This document shows, piece by piece, positions 1 through 5,893 of a stretch of 6,748 bases of DNA. The stretch covers positions 1-6,748 of the forward strand of contig JAITOP010000073.1 in NCBI GenBank assembly GCA_031289895.1, given 5' to 3'. Within the stretch, counting starts at the first letter, position 1. Every line of letters begins with the position of its first letter. The position numbers were made by a program, and so were the translations under genes. The notes beneath the pieces were generated by a model. That model did no database searches, was not told where the DNA came from, and saw nothing but the letters and a program-made list of their open reading frames with translations. This DNA comes from Prevotellaceae bacterium (lineage in GTDB: Bacteria; Bacteroidota; Bacteroidia; Bacteroidales; UBA932).

Positions 1-380
1 ACAAAGGCGGTAGCGGACGCATCGAAGTTAACATTTTTCATACGCAGGATTCTTATTATCCGTTATGGATTACCGCCGAAAGTTACAAATTGAAAGGTCT
101 GCGTTTGGAAGATAAATCGTATGTTGATGGCGAAGGAACTTACTGTACCGGCAACTACGGCTGGGGTTATGCCGACAATTACGGCAGCGACATGATACAG
201 TCGGAAGGAAACAAAAATTTCTTTAAAATAAGTAATGCCGTAAAAACAGATGGCTCAAATGCTAATTTGCAGTCGATAGATTTCATAAAAGTACAAAATG
301 CCGTAAATATTCAGGGATTAAACGGAATTGGCGAATCTTCGACCGAAGTTTTAAACATAAAAGACGAAAACGTTAGATAA
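1..380 (+). CDS. C-terminal part of a surface protein typical of BtuB/BtuG loci (partial)
   Basis: The frame is open from position 3 to the TAA at 378-380, giving 125 codons with no stop; the gene begins upstream of the window. A TTG at 90 could be read as a start, but coding continues smoothly before it, so it is internal. Seen motifs: YYPLWI (about residues 18-23 of the fragment), GWGYADNYGSD in the middle, and SIDFIKVQNAVN followed by GESSTEV near the end. From memory, this pattern (YYPLW, WGYADN, IDFVKVQ, STEV) marks the C-terminus of large Bacteroidota 'cell surface' proteins, often with PKD/Ig domains, next to DUF5074 and TonB-receptor genes in cobalamin-uptake loci. The role is unknown to me; a surface accessory or corrinoid-binding protein is an inference. 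No signal peptide can be judged because the N-terminus is missing. The receptor ORF follows 55 bp later, separated only by a 7-bp tandem array. Confidence 0.7.
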   Translation, partial: KGGSGRIEVNIFHTQDSYYPLWITAESYKLKGLRLEDKSYVDGEGTYCTGNYGWGYADNYGSDMIQSEGNKNFFKISNAVKTDGSNANLQSIDFIKVQNAVNIQGLNGIGESSTEVLNIKDENVR

Positions 381-436
381 TGGTTAATGATTAGTGATTA
401 GTGGTTAGTGATTAGTGGTTAATGGTTTGTGATTTA
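381..436 (+). repeat. 7-bp tandem array, eight units of TGRTTAG
   Basis: Eight consecutive 7-bp units begin at the base after the upstream stop codon: tggttaa, tgattag, tgattag, tggttag, tgattag, tggttaa, tggtttg, tgattta. The last base of the array is the A of the ATG at 436. The whole gap between the two genes is therefore repeat, with no room for a separate promoter or Shine-Dalgarno sequence. Units differ mainly at position 3 (G/A) and at their ends. Confidence 0.9.
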
Positions 437-2757
437 TGGAAAATTATTTTAATTGTCGGATTTCAATTTTTTGGAGTATAGCCCAAAATGTTTGGAGTAA
501 AGCCTCAAAGTTTCGGAGTAAAGCCCGAAGGCTTTGGAGTGTAACCCGAAGGCTTTGGAGTAAAGCCCCAAAGTTTTGGAGTGTAGCCCGAAAGTTTTGG
601 AGTAAAGCCCAAATCTTTCGGAGTAAAGCCCAAAACCTGAGGAGTACAGCCCGAAGGCTTGACTTACGACTTACAACTTACGACTTACGACTAAAATACT
701 TACGACTAAAAATAATTTTCATATCATTTTTTATGCTCATGCTCTGCAATGTAGGTTTTGCCCAAACAACCGCAAAAAACGATACGACAGCATGGTTGCT
801 AAAAATTGATTCATTAACCGTAACAGCGCAACGAATTTTGAAAAATATCGGAGTGCAGCAAACAAAACTTGATACCATTGCTTTGCGCGAAAATGTAAGC
901 ATTTCGATGGCTGATGTGCTTACTCAAAACTCTGTGGTTTTTATTAAATCTTATGGGCGTGCAACACTTTCTACCGCTTCGTTTCGCGGAACTGCGCCTT
1001 CGCACACACAGGTTACTTGGAACGGAATGAAACTTAACTCGCCAATGCTCGGCATGGTAGATTTTTCGCTTATTCCTGCTTATTTTATTGATGATGCAAA
1101 TCTTTATCACGGAGCAAGTTCGGTGAGTGTAGCAAGCGGCGGACTGGGCGGCGCAATAACTCTGAATACAAAACCTGCAAACGAAAAAGATTTTTCAATT
1201 AAATATATTCAAGGTATCAGTAGTTATGATACTTACGACCAATTTTTAAAACTAAACTACGGGAACTCTAAATTTCAATCCTCAACACGAATTATATATA
1301 CTTTATCGGATAATGATTTCAGTTATAAAAATTATCATAAAAAACACTATATAAAAGATGATGATGGTAATATCGTAGGCTATGAATATCCCGTTGAACA
1401 TAATAAAAACGGCAATTATAAAGATTTTCACGCATTGCAGGAATTTTATCTCACAACCAAGAATAATTCACATTTTGGGTTCTCAACATGGTATATGAAC
1501 TCAAAGCGAGGAATACCTATGCTTAATGTTGATTATCACGAAGAAAGCGGCAGCCGAAGCGAGCAAACAGAGCAGGATTTGCGCACAGTACTATCGTGGG
1601 ATAAATCTTTTGCTAAAATTAAACTATTCGGAAAAGCCGGATACACTTATACAGAATTACGCTACCTTTATTTGGGCGACAAAGGCGACGGCGTATTATC
1701 AAAAATGATACATTCGCAAAGTTACGTAAATACAGGATTTGCCAAATTCGATGCCGAATATTATCCAAATAACAAATGGATGTTTTCTGTGAATATTTCA
1801 GCGCATCAAAATTTTGTAAACAGCAGAGACAATGCAATAATAAATACCGAAGGTAACTCTGTGATAATAGGTTATATAAAATCGCGTTTTGAATTATCGT
1901 CATTTGCATCTGTAAAATATCGCCCTGTCGAAAGATTAGGTTTTGCAGTAAATTTTCGGGACGATTTATACGGAAAAAATCACACGCCTGTTATTCCGGC
2001 TGCTTTCGTAAATTATTTGATTTCAGAGCGCGGAAATATCACGGCAAAGGCTTCCATTGCCCGAAATTATCGCTATCCCACGCTCAACGACCTTTATTTT
2101 ATGCCCGGCGGAAACGATTCGCTGAATAACGAATCGGGATACACTTACGATGGCGGTATTGAATTTACTCTGAAAAACGAAAAAACAAATATAAACGGCG
2201 AAATAACGGCTTTCAATTCAAACATAAAAAACTGGATTGTTTGGTTGCCAAATGCCAAAGGTTTTTGGTCGCCATCAAATGTTAAAAGAGTGAACAGTTA
2301 TGGTATTGAAATTAAGTTAAATACTGTTGTTAATTTGGTAAATGACTGGAAGTTTACGGGAACCGGAAATTTTGCTTGGACACGTTCAATAAATCATGGC
2401 GACCCTGCAAACTGGGCTGATGAATCAATAGGAAAACAACTTGTTTATATTCCCGAATTTTCGGCGGCAGCAACAGCCAAATTATCATGGAAAACATGGA
2501 TATTTACATATAAATGGAATTATTACAGCGAGCGTTTTACAACGTCTAATAACGAAAAAAACACAAAAACAGGAAAACTCGGAGCGTATTTTATGAATGA
2601 TATTTCACTTGAAAAACACATTGGTTTTTCGTGGGCGAATGTATCATTAAAAATACTTGTGAATAATGTTTTTAACGAAGAATATGAATCTGTTTTATCG
2701 CATCCGATGGCAGGTCGTAACTTTGGGTTTTTTATAGAAATAACACCAAAATTTTAA
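436..2757 (+). CDS. btuB: TonB-dependent outer-membrane receptor, BtuB-like (probable cobalamin/corrinoid transporter)
   Basis: This is a 773-codon ORF. Residues 1-12 are unique and 13-75 are nine heptads of the form [WR]S-x-A-x-x-[FL]; 76-92 are basic repeat-coded sequence. A signal peptide h-region follows (about 93-106, IIFISFFMLMLCNV) with likely cleavage after GFA109. Mature protein of about 664 residues: TonB-box-like IDSLTVTA (125-131 region), plug domain about 135-247 with SYGRATLSTASFRG, SHTQVTWNGMKLNSP and GGLGGAI, then a 22-strand-type barrel ending in Phe773. There is no N-terminal carboxypeptidase-regulatory domain and no SusD partner, which favours a BtuB-like over a SusC-like receptor. 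Neighbouring BtuG- and BtuH-like lipoproteins support corrinoid as substrate; heme or another cofactor is possible. Start: a TGA at 430-432 closes the frame upstream, and the only canonical starts are ATG 436 and ATG 733. The latter would leave just 10 residues before the cleavage site. The start is therefore uncertain, but the receptor identity is firm. Confidence 0.88.
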   Translation: MENYFNCRISIFWSIAQNVWSKASKFRSKARRLWSVTRRLWSKAPKFWSVARKFWSKAQIFRSKAQNLRSTARRLDLRLTTYDLRLKYLRLKIIFISFFMLMLCNVGFAQTTAKNDTTAWLLKIDSLTVTAQRILKNIGVQQTKLDTIALRENVSISMADVLTQNSVVFIKSYGRATLSTASFRGTAPSHTQVTWNGMKLNSPMLGMVDFSLIPAYFIDDANLYHGASSVSVASGGLGGAITLNTKPANEKDFSIKYIQGISSYDTYDQFLKLNYGNSKFQSSTRIIYTLSDNDFSYKNYHKKHYIKDDDGNIVGYEYPVEHNKNGNYKDFHALQEFYLTTKNNSHFGFSTWYMNSKRGIPMLNVDYHEESGSRSEQTEQDLRTVLSWDKSFAKIKLFGKAGYTYTELRYLYLGDKGDGVLSKMIHSQSYVNTGFAKFDAEYYPNNKWMFSVNISAHQNFVNSRDNAIINTEGNSVIIGYIKSRFELSSFASVKYRPVERLGFAVNFRDDLYGKNHTPVIPAAFVNYLISERGNITAKASIARNYRYPTLNDLYFMPGGNDSLNNESGYTYDGGIEFTLKNEKTNINGEITAFNSNIKNWIVWLPNAKGFWSPSNVKRVNSYGIEIKLNTVVNLVNDWKFTGTGNFAWTRSINHGDPANWADESIGKQLVYIPEFSAAATAKLSWKTWIFTYKWNYYSERFTTSNNEKNTKTGKLGAYFMNDISLEKHIGFSWANVSLKILVNNVFNEEYESVLSHPMAGRNFGFFIEITPKF
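472..660 (+). repeat. 21-bp tandem array, nine units, in frame within the receptor ORF
   Basis: Nine contiguous 21-bp units approximate TGGAGTAAAGCCCGAAGGCTT. Translated, they give WSIAQNV, WSKASKF, RSKARRL, WSVTRRL, WSKAPKF, WSVARKF, WSKAQIF, RSKAQNL and RSTARRL. The core GGAGTAAAGCC is well kept, while the 6-7 bases after it vary. No unit carries an in-frame stop, ATG, GTG or TTG. Some units can fold into a small hairpin, for example 520-535 (aaagcc-cgaa-ggcttt) and 648-659. Unit length is a multiple of three, so copy-number change would not shift the frame. Confidence 0.93.
661..710 (+). repeat. Degenerate 7-bp tandem array (GACTTAC units) before the receptor signal peptide
   Basis: Units: gacttac, gacttac, aacttac, gacttac, gactaaa, one extra base at 696, tacttac, gactaaa. 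The array abuts the 21-bp array directly and ends where the hydrophobic core of the signal peptide begins. In the receptor frame it codes for Leu/Arg/Lys/Tyr-rich sequence that supplies the positive n-region of the signal peptide. Seven is not a multiple of three, so gain or loss of one unit would shift the frame relative to an upstream start. Confidence 0.85.
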
Positions 2758-2816
2758 AAATAAGAATATATGCGCGTATAGAATTATTATAATTAAGTAT
2801 TAATCAAAAAATTAAA

Positions 2817-2830
2817 ATGTAATGTAATGA
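2817..2830 (+). promoter_or_regulatory. Overlapping start-stop triplet (ATGTAATGTAATG) at the btuG-like start
   Basis: Two minimal ATG-TAA units (2817-2822 and 2822-2827) sit directly before the annotated ATG at 2827, each overlapping the next by one base. Only the third ATG opens a long frame, so the start is unambiguous. The arrangement could allow stop-restart (TAATG) initiation, but there is no clear Shine-Dalgarno sequence and it may be a chance product of an A/T-rich leader. The function is speculative. Confidence 0.35.
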
Positions 2831-4503
2831 AGGTTAAAAATTTTTTGGCGCTTGCATGTGCCGCAGTAACAATCGCTTTTGCAACAATAAGTTGCGATGA
2901 CGATAAAAATATCGGGTCTCCATCATTAGATGTTTCCATCAAAAGCAGAACAGGAACTTTTGAAGTTGTAAAAGAAAAGACTATTACACTTGTAGGAGTT
3001 GTAAATACAAATTTATCAGCCTCTTATAATTTAGCATCCACCTATAGTTGGTCGATAGATGGAGTAGTGCAACCGACAACCGACACAGTTTTGATTTTTA
3101 CAAATGCTGTTGTTGGCGAGCATACTGTTGCTTTTACTGCAACCAATGAAATTGGGACAAAAACCGCAACAACAGTTGTAAAAGTACTTGAAACGCCGCC
3201 ATTGGATGTTTCAATCAAAAGCAGAACAGGGACTTTTGATGTTGTACAAGAAAAAACTATTACGCTTGTAGGTATGCAAAATACTGATTTACCATCCATT
3301 TATAGTTGGTCAATAGATGGCGTAACACAATCAGCAACAGATACAATTCTGAATTTCACACATACTGTTGCGGGCAATCACACTGTTGAATTTACTGTAA
3401 CCAATGAACTTGGAACAAGCTCTGCAACAGTCGTTATAAACGTAAAAGGAAAATACGGAACAGGCGTTTTTGTTTTGAACGAAGGTAGTGCGTCAACGGA
3501 AAACGGCTCGCTTATTCACATTAGCACGGATGGAATAATTACAGAAAACGTTGAAACAGTAGTAAATGGGAATGCTTTTGGTATAACTGCACAGCACATG
3601 TTTTTTGCAAATGGCAAAATTTACGTTGTTTCAAAAGCGACAGATGCAACAAAATTGCGCCGAGTAGTTGTGTTAAATGCTGAAACTCTGGAAGAAATTG
3701 CTGATTACAGCAGTGATTTAACAGCTGCCAATAAATTTGGAAATCAATCTAATATAGCGGTATTGGGAGACGAAATATATTTAAATCCTCAAAATCAATT
3801 GTATTCATTTAACACTGTAACTAAGGAAGTAATCGCAATTAAAAACGGAACTTGCAATTCTTCAGTCAGGATGCATGCTGCAAATCACAAGTTATTTGCA
3901 ATAGATGGAAACAGAGTTAAAGTTTTTGAACAAGGTAAAGATACTATTTCTAATCTCATAGATTTTGGTGCTGCTGTGCAATCTATTGCCCGTGCTGACG
4001 ATGGCAATATTTTTGTTGCGATAGGAAAAAGTCCTATTGAGATTCAAAAAATAAATACAACCGATTATTCTACAATAAGTACCAGTACACTGCCTGCGGG
4101 AATCAGTGTCGGTTATTCGGCGATGATGTTATATAACTTGCAATGTATCTGGCCCAAAGGCGATACTATATATTTTTCGAATGTGCAACAATCTTATTCG
4201 GCAACAACAATAAATGTATATCAGCATATTCACACCGCCAATATTACATACACTATCGGTAATATTTCACCATATCTTCCATATTCTATGGTTTATGGAG
4301 GAGTTGCCGTACATCCGAAAACAGGCGAAATTTATGTTTCTGCAATACAAGGTTTTGGGGCGGCTTATCGAACTAATACAATAAGCGTATTAAAATTTAC
4401 GAGTGGAGCAGCACCCGGTGCTAACAACATAAAGCATGTTGAAGATTATTTAAATTACACACGTTTTGCCGCAGGTATATATTTCCCCGAAAGTTATGAA
4501 TAA
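2827..4503 (+). CDS. btuG: BtuG-like surface lipoprotein: tandem Ig/PKD-like domains plus DUF5074-type beta-propeller
   Basis: This 558-residue protein has a lipoprotein signal peptide (residues 1-22) with lipobox TISC and Cys23 followed by DDDK, an acidic run like the Bacteroidota surface-export signal. Residues 34-120 and 126-206 are two Ig/PKD-like domains that are clear duplicates (LDVSIKSRTGTF, EKTITLVG, YSWSIDGV, TNE-x-GT). From about 212 the protein matches DUF5074 / YncE-like propellers: GVFVLNEGSAS, NGSLIHIS, then repeated blades (GKIYVVSK, DEIYLNPQNQLYSF, GNIFVAIG, GDTIYFSN, GEIYVSAIQGFG), ending YTRFAAGIYFPESY. Known for the family: Bacteroides BtuG is a surface propeller that binds cobalamin very tightly and caps BtuB. 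The adjacent receptor supports that role. Family members I recall are shorter and mostly propeller; here the Ig pair would be a stalk of about 170 residues. It starts 69 bp after the receptor and ends 22 bp before the OmpA gene. Another ligand cannot be excluded. Confidence 0.85.
   Translation: MKVKNFLALACAAVTIAFATISCDDDKNIGSPSLDVSIKSRTGTFEVVKEKTITLVGVVNTNLSASYNLASTYSWSIDGVVQPTTDTVLIFTNAVVGEHTVAFTATNEIGTKTATTVVKVLETPPLDVSIKSRTGTFDVVQEKTITLVGMQNTDLPSIYSWSIDGVTQSATDTILNFTHTVAGNHTVEFTVTNELGTSSATVVINVKGKYGTGVFVLNEGSASTENGSLIHISTDGIITENVETVVNGNAFGITAQHMFFANGKIYVVSKATDATKLRRVVVLNAETLEEIADYSSDLTAANKFGNQSNIAVLGDEIYLNPQNQLYSFNTVTKEVIAIKNGTCNSSVRMHAANHKLFAIDGNRVKVFEQGKDTISNLIDFGAAVQSIARADDGNIFVAIGKSPIEIQKINTTDYSTISTSTLPAGISVGYSAMMLYNLQCIWPKGDTIYFSNVQQSYSATTINVYQHIHTANITYTIGNISPYLPYSMVYGGVAVHPKTGEIYVSAIQGFGAAYRTNTISVLKFTSGAAPGANNIKHVEDYLNYTRFAAGIYFPESYE
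2926..3444 (+). repeat. Intragenic tandem duplication of an Ig/PKD-like domain
   Basis: Copy 1 is 2926-3186 (87 codons) and copy 2 is 3202-3444 (81 codons). Over the first 75 bases the copies are identical at 65 positions, and many differences are synonymous. Copy 1 carries six extra residues before YSW (SASYNLAST versus PSI). Similarity falls toward the C-terminal strands. This fits an in-frame duplication followed by moderate divergence. Confidence 0.88.
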
Positions 4504-4525
4504 AAGCAGATTAAAGGATATTAAA

Positions 4526-5761
4526 ATGAAAAAGATATTATTATTACTAACATTTGCCATAATGATTGGCGAAATTGCAAACGCACAAGCGCAAAACGAC
4601 ACAGCAGCAAGCAGACAATATTTAGTTTCAAAAGCAGGACAAAACTGGTTTGTATCGTTGAGCGGCGGCGCAAATATATATTTTGGAGAATTTGATAAAC
4701 ACGGAGCATTAGATAAACGAGTTTCGTATGTAGGTAAATTATCTGTGGGAAAATGGATTACGCCATCAGTTGGATTTCGGGCGCAATTTGATTTTGCAGG
4801 AATGAGAGGTTTTTTAAATCCTTACTCAACACAATTTACAATTACCGATATTGCTCTTAATCACATTCATGGCGATAGAGATGCCGATGGATATTACAAA
4901 GAAAAATTTAATTATTTCAATTCTCATCTCGATTTGCTTTTCAGCATTTTCAAATACAAAGAAAACCGTTTTTATCAGTTGATACCTTATTTGGGAGTTG
5001 GATATGCTTTTCGTTTCGGCTACGGTGAAGACGGCATACACGAAGGAGAATATTCTGTAAATGTGGGACTTATTAACAGATTCAGATTGTCAAAAAGTGT
5101 TGATATTGATGTTGAACTCGGAGGAATGTTTGTGAACCAGAGATTTGATGGCGTAACTCGCGGACAGATGCTCGAAGGCGGATTGACGGCAACAATAGGA
5201 TTGAATTTCAAATTGGGAAAAACAAAAACCTTTAAGCATCCTGAAAAGGCAATAGACTGTGATTATTCAACTTACGAAAAACAAATTGCCGATGTTAAAA
5301 ACAATTGCACATCCGACACTAAAAAACTTTCGGACGATTTGACGGCTGCAAAACAAAAACTTGCCGATTTGGAAAAACAACTGAATGCAAAATCCGAAGC
5401 CAAGCCAACTGTTGAAGAACACAAAATAATTGTTGAAAATTTTGAATCAATTTTATTTGAAACCGGCAGTAGCGTAATCAAAGGCGAATCGCTGCAAAAA
5501 CTCAACCGTTCGATAGAAATTTTGAAAAAACATCCTGATGTAAATATTAAACTATCAGGACATACCGATTCGCAAGGAAGCGTTGAATACAATCAACAAC
5601 TTTCTAAACAACGCGCCGAATCTGTAAAAAAATATTTGCAGGAAAAAGGCATAACGGCGAAAATTGAGACTGTTGGTTATGGAGAAGAACATTCGGTTGC
5701 AACAAACAAAACAACAAAAGGACGCGCAAAAAACCGCCGTACCGAAATAGAAATTAATTAA
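4526..5761 (+). CDS. OmpA-family outer-membrane protein: N-terminal barrel, coiled linker, C-terminal peptidoglycan-binding domain
   Basis: This is a 411-residue protein beginning MKKILLLLTF. ATG 4526 is chosen because it starts a normal signal peptide (cleavage near ANA20 or AQA22) and follows an AAAGGA at 4513-4518. ATG 4496, overlapping the previous stop, would add ten hydrophilic residues. Residues about 38-232 alternate like an OmpA-type beta-barrel (WFVSLSGGANIYFGEF, PYLGVGYAFRFGYG, LTATIGLNFKLG). Residues about 248-293 form a charged coiled linker with Cys245 and Cys261. Residues 300-411 are an OmpA C-terminal domain: SGHTDSQGSVEYNQQLSKQRAESV-type motif with Asp348 and Arg363 in the 15-residue spacing used to bind diaminopimelate. 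The length is close to Porphyromonas Pgm6/Pgm7 proteins, whose linkers are reported to form disulfides. Lying between btuG-like and btuH-like genes, 22 bp after the former, it is likely co-transcribed; a tethering role for the uptake complex is inference. Confidence 0.9.
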   Translation: MKKILLLLTFAIMIGEIANAQAQNDTAASRQYLVSKAGQNWFVSLSGGANIYFGEFDKHGALDKRVSYVGKLSVGKWITPSVGFRAQFDFAGMRGFLNPYSTQFTITDIALNHIHGDRDADGYYKEKFNYFNSHLDLLFSIFKYKENRFYQLIPYLGVGYAFRFGYGEDGIHEGEYSVNVGLINRFRLSKSVDIDVELGGMFVNQRFDGVTRGQMLEGGLTATIGLNFKLGKTKTFKHPEKAIDCDYSTYEKQIADVKNNCTSDTKKLSDDLTAAKQKLADLEKQLNAKSEAKPTVEEHKIIVENFESILFETGSSVIKGESLQKLNRSIEILKKHPDVNIKLSGHTDSQGSVEYNQQLSKQRAESVKKYLQEKGITAKIETVGYGEEHSVATNKTTKGRAKNRRTEIEIN

Positions 5762-5781
5762 CTAAATTAATAATAACAGAT

Positions 5782-5873
5782 TAAAGAATATGGATTTGGA
5801 CAGATTTAAACTGGGGTTTTTTGGGGTAGTTGTTATTTGAAATAATTTAAATACGTCCAATCCATATAATTTA
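5782..5873 (+). promoter_or_regulatory. Long imperfect intergenic hairpin before the DUF4465 gene
   Basis: Left arm 5788-5801 (atatggatttggac) pairs with 5855-5867 (gtccaatccatat) with a single bulged T. The stem continues inward with 5804-5810 (atttaaa) to 5846-5852 (tttaaat) across a 2x2 mismatch, and outward with 5782-5785 to 5870-5873 across another. The loop is about 35 nt and contains GGGGTTTTTTGGGG (5813-5826). No U-run follows, so it is not a standard terminator. It could be an attenuator, an RNA processing or stability element, or a small mobile-repeat remnant. The structure is visible in the sequence; the role is unknown. Confidence 0.6.
5790..5840 (+). CDS. Possible 16-codon leader ORF inside the hairpin
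   Basis: ATG at 5790 opens MDLDRFKLGFFGVVVI and stops at TGA 5838-5840. It lies 53 bp before the DUF4465 start. The left hairpin arm is inside this ORF, while the right arm lies beyond its stop. Ribosomes translating it would melt the stem, as in leader-peptide regulation. An AAAGAAT just upstream is a poor Shine-Dalgarno candidate. There is no homology I recognise, and an ORF this short may be chance. Confidence 0.2.
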   Translation: MDLDRFKLGFFGVVVI

Positions 5874-5893
5874 TCACTAAAACAAAAAAAATA

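Noticed and set aside
90..380. A complete 96-residue gene starting at TTG 90
   Set aside because: The frame is open back to position 3 with matching protein character (YYPLWI before the TTG), so this is the tail of a longer gene.
472..660. CRISPR array suggested by regularly spaced repeats
   Set aside because: Units are 21 bp and directly contiguous, with no unique spacers, and they stay in frame with the receptor ORF.
2758..2826. Terminator or promoter between receptor and btuG-like genes (palindromic tatatgcgcgtata near 2767-2780)
   Set aside because: Pairing is only about 4 bp with no T-run, and no convincing Bacteroidota -7 (TAnnTTTG) and -33 (TTTG) pair is present.
3042..3299. Antisense ORF on the - strand opposite the Ig-like domains
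   Set aside because: It is a shadow of the repeated coding sequence; the + strand protein has a lipobox and clear domains, and the antisense product has none.
4466..4525. Earlier starts for the OmpA-family gene (TTG 4466, ATG 4496)
   Set aside because: Both overlap the end of the previous gene and add hydrophilic residues before an otherwise standard signal peptide starting at 4526.
5272..5592. Antisense 106-codon ORF opposite the OmpA C-terminal domain
   Set aside because: It overlaps the conserved peptidoglycan-binding domain on the + strand and looks like a Ser/Phe-rich reverse reading with no family features.
5826..5842. Bacteroidota -7 promoter box at gttatttg before the DUF4465 gene
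   Set aside because: TA and TTTG are not separated by the two bases of the TAnnTTTG consensus, and no good -33 TTTG is placed upstream.
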